A stretch of 64,000 nucleotides of DNA from assembly GCF_002001085.1 (NCBI RefSeq), contig NZ_MUNU01000015.1:372001-436000 (forward strand), given 5' to 3'. Position 1 is the first letter of the stretch, and every line of letters begins with the position of its first letter. The translations under genes were made by a program, and so were the position numbers. The stretch comes from Rhodanobacter sp. B05 (GTDB lineage: Bacteria > Pseudomonadota > Gammaproteobacteria > Xanthomonadales > Rhodanobacteraceae). The notes beneath the pieces are model-generated. The model had not been told where the DNA came from. It saw only the letters and a list, made by a program, of their open reading frames with translations, and searched no databases. Of the stretch, positions 42,653 through 50,345 are shown piece by piece.

Positions 42653-45134
42653 CGCACTACCAATAACATCTATCCGACCTACGCATCCGCTTGAGCTTGG
42701 AGCCTTTCTAAAACTAATACTTCCAGAGGAAGGGCCATATTGGGTGCTTGCGTATAAGCACCCTTCTAACGGGCGTATGAATCACGATTCGTTCGATAGC
42801 GCCGAAGCGATGGCCGCAAGGTGCACGGAACTTGATGCTGGCGGCATGGAGGTATGGCAAGCCGTTGCTTCGTACGCGCATCCTCATGATGAGGTGAAGG
42901 GCGACAATGAGCGCTGGGGCAGGAAGAAAGAGAACGTCTCCAAGCTACGTACCTACTTCCTCGATATCGACGTAGACCCCGACAAGCCGGGGAAGGCGTA
43001 TGCCACTCTTGAAGATGCAGAGCGCGCGCTTGCCGAGTTCGTACAAGCATTTGGCGAGCCGTATCACCTCATAGTGCATAGCGGTGGCGGCCTACACGTG
43101 TACTGGCTGCTAGATGAAAGCGTTTCGCGTGACCAGTGGGACTCTATTGCGCTGAAATTCAAAGATGCGGTTAGATTGGCCGGCTTGCTAGCAGACCCAT
43201 CGCGCACCGCTGATGCGGCATCACTTCTACGCCCTGTACGAACAACGAACAAGAAGCCAAAGTTCGGCAACGACGGGCGACCTGTAACAGGTTATCGCTG
43301 CCGTTTCGGTAGCGTGGCTTTGGAAGCATTTGAAGCTGCGTGCGATCGGCTCAGGGACAATGGTCTTGGGATCAGCGGCACAGCGCCACCGACTGGAGCC
43401 GTGGTGACCGGTGTTACTGCCATCCCCGATCACGTGCCGTCGTGGTACGAGGAACTTCCTGATAAAGCGAGGAAGCCGACGTTACGTTCCATGCTTGCAT
43501 CCCTGCCTGCGAACCAAGTCAACAACCGCTGCGACTGGCTAGCCGTAGGTATGGCACTCGCTTGTGAGGGGCATCTTTCACGTGACGTGACTTTCCAGCT
43601 ATGGGCCGAATGGTCACAGAGCACGCCGGAAGGTGTCGAGAGTTGGCGGGAAGAATCACTAGAGCAGCAACGCCGTCGATTTGATGGGTTTAACCGCTCA
43701 GGCATCGGTGCACTCATTGCGCGCGCTTATAAAGCGGGGTGGTACGCCGACATGCTCCGCGACAACACAGAAGACCCGGCCGCGCACCAAGCCGTAGTCG
43801 CCGCACATGCGGCTAGCGGCGAACGATGGACTATCGAGCAAGCGAATGCCTACTTAAAGGATCACGTGATTTATGTGAGCACTGAAAACCAATACATCCA
43901 TGATGGGTTGCTGTTGTGCAAAGAATCGCTGGACACCAGCTTAGCGCGCCACATGCCTCGACCATCCGGGCGTTCTGTTGCTGCTAGCACCCTTGTGAAG
44001 GAAGGAGCCGCCGTATTTGCTGATTACACCGACTACAGGCCGGGAGCGCTGCGCACATTTCTCGATACCAACGGGCGCACAGTTGCGAATACGTATAGTC
44101 CGCACGACGTAGTACCGATAACGCCTAGTCCCGAAGATGTGCGGACGTTCCGTGATTTTTTGTTGCACTTGGCTAGCAACAATGCTGAAACCAAAGAAGG
44201 TCTCAAGTCGATTTTCGTCAAGTACGCCTACCTCTACAAGCACCCATCAGAAAGGATTCGTCATGCGACACTTCTCATAGGTAAGACGGAGGGTAGCGGC
44301 AAGAGCACTCTCTTGCTAGACATGCCACGAGCATTATTTGGAAATGACAACGTTCGCTCTGTTGAGACGCGCGAAGTAAGTTCTGACTTCAACGGGTATG
44401 CGCAGGGTCATCGCATACTAAGTATCTCGGAGCTATGGTTAGGTAACAGGAAGGATGCCCAAGCACGGGCCAACGATCTGAAGCCCCTCATAACGGATAA
44501 CCGGGTTTCCGTCGTCAGGAAGGGCAAGGATGGGCGAGACATAGAGAACGTGTGCACGATCTTCGCTAGCAGCAATTACGATGATGCAGCTTTCTTTGGT
44601 GCACATGATCGGCGTTATCACGTGATTTCAACCGAAGCACCGAAGGTGCCACAGGACTTGGCAAACCGTGTTCACGATCTCATCAAGAATCGACCTGGTG
44701 CGCTGCTTTACCTAGTACTTCACTACGGTATGAATGGAGATGGGTTCGACCCGAATGCCCCGCCGCCGCAGACGGCAGCCAAGCGTGTGATGATGGAAGC
44801 GAACCGTAGTGAGTGGGCGCAATGGCTAAACGACAAGTTTCAAGCGCGCGAGTACCCGTTTGTCGGAGATGCAGTAGCCGTTGATGACGTAAAGACCGCA
44901 ATGGGAGAGAGGTTTCACCCTATGCCTTCAGACAAGGTCATCCGTGACGAACTGTTCAACCTAGCCGATGGGGCTGTCAGCATTCAAGCGCAACGCAAGA
45001 CGAAGGTTGGGAAGACGGAGACAAAGCGTGTCATCGTCCTGCGGAGCATCAAGAAATGGCAGGATGCTGGAATCTCTGCGCTATACGAGCACTACGAAGA
45101 AGCCGTCATTAAGAAGCGTCCGGGTCTAGTGTGA
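42639..45134 (+). CDS. Primase-helicase (AEP primase + PriCT + D5/SF3-type helicase)
   Basis: 831 residues from the ATG at 42639. N-terminal archaeo-eukaryotic-type primase with FLDIDVDPDKPG (Asp109, Asp111) and the histidine motif VHSGGGLHVYWLLDE (His147). A PriCT-2-like middle domain (residues about 275-370, NRCDWLAVGMALACEGHL...LWAEWSQSTPEG). The C-terminal helicase has Walker A LLIGKTEGSGKSTLL (Lys555), Walker B region ILSISELWLG and a sensor ASSNYDDAAFF, resembling the P4 alpha/DUF5906 group. It would initiate and drive replication of the excised element at its own origin. Probably cotranscribed with the preceding gene. Confidence 0.88.
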   Translation: MAQTDALPITSIRPTHPLELGAFLKLILPEEGPYWVLAYKHPSNGRMNHDSFDSAEAMAARCTELDAGGMEVWQAVASYAHPHDEVKGDNERWGRKKENVSKLRTYFLDIDVDPDKPGKAYATLEDAERALAEFVQAFGEPYHLIVHSGGGLHVYWLLDESVSRDQWDSIALKFKDAVRLAGLLADPSRTADAASLLRPVRTTNKKPKFGNDGRPVTGYRCRFGSVALEAFEAACDRLRDNGLGISGTAPPTGAVVTGVTAIPDHVPSWYEELPDKARKPTLRSMLASLPANQVNNRCDWLAVGMALACEGHLSRDVTFQLWAEWSQSTPEGVESWREESLEQQRRRFDGFNRSGIGALIARAYKAGWYADMLRDNTEDPAAHQAVVAAHAASGERWTIEQANAYLKDHVIYVSTENQYIHDGLLLCKESLDTSLARHMPRPSGRSVAASTLVKEGAAVFADYTDYRPGALRTFLDTNGRTVANTYSPHDVVPITPSPEDVRTFRDFLLHLASNNAETKEGLKSIFVKYAYLYKHPSERIRHATLLIGKTEGSGKSTLLLDMPRALFGNDNVRSVETREVSSDFNGYAQGHRILSISELWLGNRKDAQARANDLKPLITDNRVSVVRKGKDGRDIENVCTIFASSNYDDAAFFGAHDRRYHVISTEAPKVPQDLANRVHDLIKNRPGALLYLVLHYGMNGDGFDPNAPPPQTAAKRVMMEANRSEWAQWLNDKFQAREYPFVGDAVAVDDVKTAMGERFHPMPSDKVIRDELFNLADGAVSIQAQRKTKVGKTETKRVIVLRSIKKWQDAGISALYEHYEEAVIKKRPGLV

Positions 45135-45173
45135 TCGTGTTTGCATGAATGGGCCTGCCGCGCGCGCCGGCCC

Positions 45174-45581
45174 CTAGCATCCATTTGCGATGCGGTACTG
45201 TCTTTCCGGTATGAATACGGACGCACTGGAATGAAAGTGTTTTTGAATTAACTGGATCGCATCCCACCTGTTGATATCGCCATGATGCGCGCGAAGCATA
45301 TACGAAAGAGTGTCCGCGTCTAGAATGGCTGAGATTGGTACGGATATGCCCCTGTAAATATCATCACCAATAAATCCATGCAAAATATGATAGATGGTGT
45401 GAACCGTATCAAGGTCCACTTTAAAGTGGGTCAGAACACTCAAAAGTGTTTCATCATCCTCTATAAATGCTTTTACAGTATGAAATGCGTCAACACCTCT
45501 CCCATTCACCAGCAACTTTGTTGCTTGCTGTGCGGCACGTGTTCTGGCGAGAGACCTTTTGAAGGTACTTATTAATCCCAT
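45174..45581 (-). CDS. Hypothetical cargo protein of the element
   Basis: 135 residues from the ATG at 45581 (GGAGG 5 nt upstream). No signal peptide or membrane segment; mostly helical pattern with several His residues (VHTIYHILHGFIG, MLRAHHGDINRWDAIQLIQKHFHSS). Not recognised. It is opposite in direction to the replication module and in line with the lipoprotein gene upstream (74-bp gap), so the two may form a separate cargo operon. Defence, exclusion or regulation are possible roles, none shown. Confidence 0.65.
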   Translation of the reverse strand: MGLISTFKRSLARTRAAQQATKLLVNGRGVDAFHTVKAFIEDDETLLSVLTHFKVDLDTVHTIYHILHGFIGDDIYRGISVPISAILDADTLSYMLRAHHGDINRWDAIQLIQKHFHSSASVFIPERQYRIANGC

Positions 45582-45655
45582 AGAACCTCCCACGTTGCGA
45601 AACGCAGATCGAAGCGGGCCTAACCCAGATCGACCAAGCCGGGAAGTAGCGGCAG

Positions 45656-46111
45656 TTAAAGCATTAGCCTGTAGTGATTGCCCTTGTTGTCTTTGCCTTC
45701 ACCCTCGCCGGTGCCGGAATACGTTACTTGGTAGACAACATCAATCACCGTACCTTTGTTTCCGACCAGTATGGCCGCACCATTCTGATACCCCGGGCGC
45801 GAGACGGAGTAGCTGGAGTTCGTGACGTAAGTGCTAAAAGCATCACTCGGATTAGAAGCCACGGCGCTTCCATATGATGAAGTCTGCGTTGCGTTCTGAA
45901 TCGAAGTAGCTTCGCCAGAGAAGCTTTCCCCAGATGCCGTGGGTCCGGCAGTTAATACGCTCTTGCCATCTCTATTGGTATGAGCAACGAACGGAATAAC
46001 TTCACCCGTTGAGAGATTGTAGACTCGACCGTTAAAAACGCGATCTGCTGGAACCGTGACGCAGCTCGCCAAAAGTGCGGCCACCAGAATCAATGTAATG
46101 ATCTTATGCAT
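45656..46111 (-). CDS. Lipoprotein of unknown function in the element
   Basis: 151 residues from the ATG at 46111 (GGAGGG upstream). A lipobox LLASC gives a mature N-terminal cysteine at about residue 17 (MHKIITLILVAALLASC). The mature part contains FNGRVYNLSTGEVIPFV, GESFSGEA and a C-terminal block QNGAAILVGNKGTVIDVVYQV...KGNHYRLML, a glycine-rich beta pattern seen in many small proteobacterial lipoproteins without known function. The residue after the lipobox Cys is Val, so outer-membrane sorting is likely. In a mobile element such a protein could act in superinfection exclusion; this is a guess. Confidence 0.72.
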   Translation of the reverse strand: MHKIITLILVAALLASCVTVPADRVFNGRVYNLSTGEVIPFVAHTNRDGKSVLTAGPTASGESFSGEATSIQNATQTSSYGSAVASNPSDAFSTYVTNSSYSVSRPGYQNGAAILVGNKGTVIDVVYQVTYSGTGEGEGKDNKGNHYRLML

Positions 46112-46356
46112 GACGTCCCTCCGTAGATTGCCAATGTGTGTAACCCAATAATTACGAAATGCATTGCACTCGCCCCACTTGCGCAGCCGTAATTTTTCGC
46201 CCATAGCCAGCCCGCTAGGGTCATCCCCCAGGCAACACTTCACAGCCTACTCTAGGTCAGTGCTTCGCACTATATAGCGTCTAGGTGTAGACGATCTAGG
46301 CGTACATTCACACCGTGTATAGCTTGTGTGTCCACTGTCATAGATAGGTGGGCACC

Positions 46357-46782
46357 GTGAAACGGTTGAAACCCAAGGCTCCTAGCAAGACTGCTCAGAA
46401 GTCGCACTACCGTGCCGAGTACAAGGCGATCCACCAAACATTGCGGGAGATGCGACTAGAAGCAGGTTTGACGCAAATCGACCTTGCGGAACGCCTTGGG
46501 CGTAGCCAGAACTTTGTCAGCCAAGCCGAACTGGGCTACAAGCGGCTAGACGGTCTTCAACTGTGGGACTGGGTACATGCTTGCGGTAGCGACATGGAGC
46601 AGTTCGGGAAGACCGTAGAGGCTGGCATACGCGAGGTACGGAAGACGACCGCGAGCACCAGCAGTCAGGTGCAACAACCTGCAACACGCACGAAGAAAAG
46701 CACTAGCAAAACCAAGACAGGAACAGCACGGGGCAAGATAGCTCCGTCGCCACGCGCTAAACGCAAGCCTGTACGCGGCTGA
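46357..46782 (+). CDS. XRE-family helix-turn-helix regulator with basic C-terminal tail
   Basis: 141 residues from the GTG at 46357 (AGGTGG 7 nt upstream); GTG at 46348 is an alternative. HTH_3 domain in the middle: LREMRLEAGLTQIDLAERLGRSQNFVSQAELGYKRLD in key words GLTQIDLAERLGRSQNFVSQ. The C-terminal 50 residues are very basic (KKSTSKTKTG, SPRAKRKPVRG) and probably disordered. It is divergent from the lipoprotein gene with 245 bp between them, which may hold its operators. It is likely the element's repressor. Confidence 0.78.
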   Translation: MKRLKPKAPSKTAQKSHYRAEYKAIHQTLREMRLEAGLTQIDLAERLGRSQNFVSQAELGYKRLDGLQLWDWVHACGSDMEQFGKTVEAGIREVRKTTASTSSQVQQPATRTKKSTSKTKTGTARGKIAPSPRAKRKPVRG

Positions 46783-47219
46783 TATCACAAGTCATCAAGG
46801 AGGCGATGACGACCAAAGCTAGTAAGCGCGAGGCTTTGTGAGCATGTCATCACTGTCATCACTATTTTTCGTAGTTGGTAGAAAAATAAAGAGAACAAGA
46901 AGCGCCCCCTGTGCTGCCCCCATCCGCCGCGCCGCTGCCGGAACTTCATTTTTGCTGATGACACGATGACAGCATGTACTGCACAGCCTAAGTTTTTGAA
47001 GGGGCGGAAAATTTTGGGGGCTATCACGTATGCATGCCCCTTGGTGGGCCGCGATGACAGCGAGGGGGTGTCCTGATGGCTTGGTCCGCATGGGGGAGGG
47101 CTCTAAGGGCTCTAGCGCCGCTCGGTCCAAGCCGACATTTCGGATGCACCCACTGTCTAAATCGTGGGGCGGCTCAAGGAGCACTGACTGCAGAGGTTCT
47201 AGCCTAGGGGTTTAAGGCA
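46783..47219. other. Gene-free stretch with iteron-like repeats: candidate replication origin
   Basis: No ORF here has codon or domain support. TGTCATCAC is repeated in tandem at 46845-46853 and 46854-46862; the reverse complement core GATGACA occurs at 46957-46963, 46965-46971 and 47053-47059, and GATGAC at 46804-46809. Right after the first pair is an AT-rich tract with an 8-bp hairpin (TATTTTTC 46863-46870 / GAAAAATA 46881-46888). In P4 the alpha primase-helicase binds direct and inverted short iterons beside an AT-rich region, so this is a plausible origin. Confidence 0.5.
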
Positions 47220-47240
47220 GGGGGTATTTTTGGGGGTATC
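47220..47240. repeat. GGGGGTA arm-type repeats, right end
   Basis: GGGGGTATTTTTGGGGGTATC, the right-hand counterpart of the motif at 40345-40363, 56 bp from attR. Confidence 0.6.
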
Positions 47241-47295
47241 TTCGATGTAAGCAGGTCAGAAAATCGCATAAGACAAGGCTTTGCGAGACATAATG

Positions 47296-47315
47296 CGATT
47301 CCTATTTCCGCACCA
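47296..47315 (+). repeat. attR: partial copy of tRNA-Thr 3' end
   Basis: CGATTCCTATTTCCGCACCA, identical to the tRNA 3' end except for one missing G in the acceptor stem, so this copy could not restore a perfect tRNA by itself. Confidence 0.85.
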
Positions 47316-47331
47316 GTTGCAAGCGTGTGCA

Positions 47332-47366
47332 AACGGCTCGATCTCCGGATCGGGCCGTTTTTTTTC
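47332..47366 (+). terminator. Original tRNA-Thr terminator, displaced by the element
   Basis: AACGGCTCGATC, loop TCCG, GATCGGGCCGTT with eight T. It lies 17 bp beyond attR, where the tRNA gene would have ended before integration. Confidence 0.8.
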
Positions 47367-47487
47367 GGGTAGGCGAGGAAGCATCAGCGTGGATCCCGTT
47401 CGCGCTGAGCGTAGCTTGGGCTGCACTGCCCACCCCAGCGCTCCACCTCCCCCTTCCACGCCAAACCCGCTTTTTTTGTTGTCAAAA

Positions 47488-47537
47488 CGCCGCGGCAGTC
47501 TTGGGGAATTAGAGGGTTCCCCAGGACTGCCGCGGCG
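47488..47537. terminator. Long hairpin with T-runs on both sides
   Basis: A 21-bp stem with a single G-T pair (47488-47508, begins CGCCGCGGCAGTC, with 47517-47537) and an 8-nt loop. T-run follows on the right (CCATTTTTTCC) and A/T-rich sequence precedes it (TTTTTTTG at 47471), so it can terminate brnA1 from the right and any left-side transcript. Confidence 0.75.
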
Positions 47538-47564
47538 CCATTTTTTCCTGATGGCAGCAGAGCG

Positions 47565-47834
47565 TCAGGTCGCGTGCAGTTCCTCGCGAATGAGCTTGCG
47601 AAGGGTTTCCAGCGTCACCGGCTCGCCCTGCAGGCTGGCGCGCAGAGCGCGGTTGATCTCGGTTTGGTAGCCCATGCCATCGACGGCGGCGCGGGCACGG
47701 AACCCAGCAATCACGTCATCGTCCAGCATGATCGAGATGCGTGTTTTGCCCGTGGCAGCCGCCGCCTGCAGTTTTGCCAGGTGCGGCACATCCTTCGCAC
47801 GCTTGGCCTTGCTGAAATCGTACTCAGTCTTCAT
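47565..47834 (-). CDS. brnA: BrnA-family antitoxin (intact), module 1
   Basis: 89 residues. N-terminal MKTEYDFSKAKRAKDVPHLAK and ribbon-helix-helix region KTRISIMLDDDVIAGFRARAAVDGMGYQTEINRALRASL are standard BrnA. BrnA dimers bind DNA and neutralise the BrnT RNase toxin while repressing the operon. Its ATG lies inside the 3' end of brnT1 (overlap of 11 bp), as usual for brnTA. The toxin gene upstream is frameshifted, so this antitoxin seems orphaned. Confidence 0.85.
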   Translation of the reverse strand: MKTEYDFSKAKRAKDVPHLAKLQAAAATGKTRISIMLDDDVIAGFRARAAVDGMGYQTEINRALRASLQGEPVTLETLRKLIREELHAT

Positions 47835-48086
47835 AGCTCGCCTTCTCCCGTGCAGTGGCCTTACGGGCCGAAATCAGGCGCGGCACATCGCCGCGCATCG
47901 TGTACACCACGGTCAGCACGCGCCGCGTTCGCTGGTGCCCACCAGCACACAACGCACCTCATCCGGCGCTTCGTCTTCCATGACCAGCGCCATCGGATCG
48001 AGCAGGCAGGTCGCGGCCTCGTCGAAAGCCACGCCGTGCTTGGCAAGATTCGCGTCCGCTTTCGCGGGGTCGGCTTCGTGGTGCAT
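47824..48086 (-). pseudogene. brnT: Frameshifted brnT toxin, module 1
   Basis: Reading from the ATG at 48086 gives a BrnT N-terminus (DPAKADANLAKHGVAFDEAA, VLVGTSERG) that runs into TGA. The other frame then supplies the expected RVLTVVYTMRGDVPRLISARKATAREKASYED in parts (VVYTMRGD and ISARKATARE), ending at the stop at 47824 just inside brnA. The span is 263 nt, one short of a multiple of three, so a single-base deletion near 47920-47926 (revcomp CGCGGCGCGTG) explains it. A sequencing error is possible, but the second brnT copy is broken too. Confidence 0.8.
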
Positions 48087-48092
48087 GACACG

Positions 48093-48114
48093 ATTATATA
48101 TATTTTATATATAC
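48093..48114 (-). promoter_or_regulatory. AT-rich near-palindrome upstream of brnT1
   Basis: ATTATATATATTTTATATATAC directly before the brnT1 start, extremely AT-rich for this genome. It can supply the -10 and the BrnA operator of the module, since brnTA operons are autoregulated by BrnA. Confidence 0.55.
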
Positions 48115-48117
48115 TCG

Positions 48118-48399
48118 TCAAAGCAACCGCCTGGCGGGGCCGGCGGCATCCGGGTGGTAGTAGCGCGGCAGCATCCGCGTATCCCGGTGTCCCGTGATCT
48201 TTGCCAGCTCGTGGAGCTGGAAGCGCGAGGCAACGCGACTGATCGCCTCGTGGCGCGGGTCGTGGAATCGCAGGTCGCGCAGGAACGTCGGACCGCGCAC
48301 TTGGCTGCGCTCCGCACATTCCTCCAGGTACGCAGCACGGGCGCGCTGTGGCGCCCGCTCGAACGCCTGCGTAAGCCTTTGCCCGCGAGCATTGCCTAC
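48118..48399 (-). pseudogene. C-terminal remnant of a tyrosine recombinase
   Basis: Open in one frame from about 48399 to the stop at 48118 without a plausible start. It reads VGNARGQRLTQAFERA, then DLRFHDPRHEAISRVASRF, LAKITGHRDTRMLPRYYHP: the box II His-x-x-Arg (HDPR), second His (GHRD) and Tyr of phage integrases. The N-terminal and Arg I parts are missing and the left edge abuts the brnA2 stop. It shows that an older integrative element occupied this site. Confidence 0.78.
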
Positions 48400-48641
48400 A
48401 GCGCGAATCGCTCGCGCAGCATCGTGTTGACGCGGGTCTGCCAGCCCGGGCCGGTGGCGCGCAGCACGGCCAGCACGTCCGGATCAAGGCGAAGCTTCAC
48501 GGCCTCCTTGGTCACCGCTGCCTTGGGCCGGCCTCGCAGCTTCCCTTGCAGCGACTTTGGCAAGCCTGACACCGGCACGGCGCGCTTGAAATCCGCACCT
48601 GTCCACTCCGGGTTTTCGTCATGCGTTGCGTGCTTTTTCAT
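48396..48641 (-). CDS. brnA: BrnA-family antitoxin (intact), module 2
   Basis: 81 residues. BrnA layout: PEWTGADFKRAVPVSGLP, GRPKAAVTKEAVKLRLDPDVLAVLRATGPGWQTRVNTMLRERF. This is a different BrnA subfamily from module 1 (with the GRPK linker and KLRLDPDVL strand). Its ATG lies within the 3' end of brnT2 (overlap of 23 bp). The toxin partner is inactivated, so this antitoxin too is without a cognate toxin in this locus. Confidence 0.85.
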   Translation of the reverse strand: MKKHATHDENPEWTGADFKRAVPVSGLPKSLQGKLRGRPKAAVTKEAVKLRLDPDVLAVLRATGPGWQTRVNTMLRERFAL

Positions 48642-48895
48642 ACCGTTTCACCTCGCGATCGTTGGCCTTGCGGAAGCTCACAACCCGGATGCCATTGACG
48701 GTTTCCACGAACACCAACGCATGCAGGCGCTGGCCAAGAAACCCGAACCCTCGATACCGGGTCTCGCCTTAGTCGCGGCGGTCGTCTACCGTGAACACCG
48801 CTGTCTGGAAGTCGAACCGTGCCACCTCATCTGAAGGACAGGCGGCCTGCCGCGATATTGGCGGCGTTCTTTGCCGGGTCGTAGCTGACTTTCAT
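48619..48895 (-). pseudogene. brnT: brnT toxin with frameshift and internal stop, module 2
   Basis: Starts MKVSYDPAKNAANIAAGRLSF at 48895 and then hits TGA. Removing one base near 48832 restores DEVARFDFQTAVFTVDDRRD, followed by a TAA at 48769-48771, and then GETRYRGFGFLGQRLHALVF and RVVSFRKANDREVKRYEKA, all BrnT-like, ending at 48619. The span is 277 nt (one extra base). Two independent lesions make a sequencing artefact unlikely: this toxin is dead. Confidence 0.85.
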
Positions 48896-49033
48896 AGCAT
48901 TTGTTGTACCCCCAATAATTGCCCTGTCAACGCTTGCTCGCCGTCACTCCGGCACTTGGCGCGCAATGCCACATACAGCGTCACAATCCGCTGCCGGGCG
49001 TGCAAACCTGGGTGAGGCAGCGTGGCCCGATGC

Positions 49034-50077
49034 TCAGCCTTCCACCAGCGACCACGCCACCGTCTTCCCCGCGCGCATCGGCACGCAGGTCGCATCGCCC
49101 AGCGCGAAGTCGGATGGCACCGTCCACGACTGCTTCTGCAGAAGGAGGCGCTCCCGGTTTCGCGGCAGGCGATAGAAGTCCGGGCCGTGGAAGCTGGCGA
49201 AGGCCTCCAGGCGGTCGAGCTTGCCGGCTTGTTCGAACGCTTCGGCATACAACTCGATGGCGGCGTGCGCGGTGTAGACGCCCGCGCAACCGCACGCCGA
49301 TTCCTTGGCGTGACGCGGATGCGGCGCGCTGTCGGTGCCGAGGAAGAATCGCGGGTTGCCGCTGGTGACGGCCTGCAGCAGGGCCGTGCGATGGGTTTCG
49401 CGTTTCAGGATCGGCGCGCAGTAGTGGTGCGGGTTGACGCCACCCTCGAACAACGCATTGCGGTTCAGCAGCAGATGATGCGCCGTGATCGTGGCCGCCA
49501 GGTTGGCAGGACCTTCGCTGACGAAATCGACCGCTTCGCGCGTGGTGATGTGTTCGAGCACCATGCGCAAGCTGGGGAACCTCGCTTGCAGCGGCATCAG
49601 GTGGCGCTCGATGAACACGCGCTCGCGATCGAAGATGTCGATGCCCGGGTCGGTCACCTCGCCATGCAGCAGCAGCGGCAGGTCATGCCGTTCCATCGCT
49701 TCCAGCACGCCATAGATGCGGGTGAGATCACGCACCCCGTCCTGCGAGTTGGTGGTGGCGCCGGCCGGATAGTACTTGACGGCAAACACGGTGCCGCTGG
49801 CCTTGGCTTGCTCGATTTCCTCGGCCGGTGTGGCTTCGGTGAGGTACAGCGTCATCAAAGGTTCGAAGCGCGCATCCGGCGGCAGGCAGGCCAGAATCCG
49901 TCGGCGATAGTCTTCGGCCTGCGCCACCGTCATCACCGGCGGCTTGAGGTTCGGCATCACGATGGCGCGCGCAAACCGGCGCGCGGTGTCGGCGACGACC
50001 GAGGCCAGCGCTGCGCCATCGCGCAGGTGCACGTGCCAGTCGTCGGGGCGGCAGAGGTCGAGGCGGGTGGGGGTCAT
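49034..50077 (-). CDS. pyrC: Dihydroorotase (class II)
   Basis: 347 residues from the ATG at 50077. Zinc enzyme of pyrimidine synthesis, closing carbamoyl aspartate to dihydroorotate. Ligands and signatures: [14 protein letters not shown], the carbamylated lysine in [28 protein letters not shown] and [16 protein letters not shown]. Length as in Escherichia coli. The rightmost housekeeping gene before the decayed island; its 490-bp upstream region holds a family A repeat. Confidence 0.94.
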   Translation of the reverse strand: MTPTRLDLCRPDDWHVHLRDGAALASVVADTARRFARAIVMPNLKPPVMTVAQAEDYRRRILACLPPDARFEPLMTLYLTEATPAEEIEQAKASGTVFAVKYYPAGATTNSQDGVRDLTRIYGVLEAMERHDLPLLLHGEVTDPGIDIFDRERVFIERHLMPLQARFPSLRMVLEHITTREAVDFVSEGPANLAATITAHHLLLNRNALFEGGVNPHHYCAPILKRETHRTALLQAVTSGNPRFFLGTDSAPHPRHAKESACGCAGVYTAHAAIELYAEAFEQAGKLDRLEAFASFHGPDFYRLPRNRERLLLQKQSWTVPSDFALGDATCVPMRAGKTVAWSLVEG

Positions 50078-50230
50078 CGGCCGGACTCCACACACAGGCG
50101 CGCAGTCGGATGATCGGCGGAAGGGCTGTAGCGAAGACGCATGCGGATTTTTCCGGAATGATGGGTGCTTGATGGTGGTGTGCAGTGAGCCGCGCGACCG
50201 GCTCATTATCGCCCGCAAGCGCAATGAAAA

Positions 50231-50345
50231 CCCCTCTCCCTCTGGGAGAGGGGTTGGGGAGAGGGTTCGGGCGGGGGCCGAAACTTCATGCTCCGCCCGT
50301 ACCCTCATCCGGCGCTTCGCGCCACCTTCTCCCGAGGGGAGAAGG
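50231..50345. repeat. Paired-hairpin intergenic repeat (family A, copy 4)
   Basis: CCCCTCTCCCTCTGGGAGAG at the left, GAGAGGGTTCGG, ACCCTCATCC and CACCTTCTCCCGAGGGGAG at the right. It occupies the centre of the 490-bp gap between pyrC and pilV (50078-50567). The rest of that gap has no gene; 50346-50567 should hold the pilV promoter, but I see no clear boxes. Confidence 0.85.

Larger units (their letters stand above)
40210..47315. mobile_element. Integrated P4-like satellite or plasmid-like element in tRNA-Thr
   Basis: About 7.1 kb bounded by near-identical 20/21-bp repeats of the tRNA-Thr 3' end. Contents in order: P4-type integrase, small unknown gene, AlpA-like activator, unknown gene, primase-helicase, two minus-strand genes (unknown and a lipoprotein), XRE regulator, and a 437-bp gene-free stretch with iteron-like repeats. 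Base composition is clearly more AT-rich than the flanks and codon use differs. No capsid, terminase, tail or conjugation genes are present, so it would need a helper for transfer if it is a satellite. Confidence 0.85.

Noticed and set aside
46785..47184. Minus-strand open frames of 80 and 121 residues at the right end of the element
   Set aside because: No ribosome-binding sites or coding pattern, and they run through the iteron-like repeats.
47401..47425. Second copy of the family B repeat (GCTGAGCGTAGC)
   Set aside because: Only about 12 bases match and there is no inverted partner nearby.
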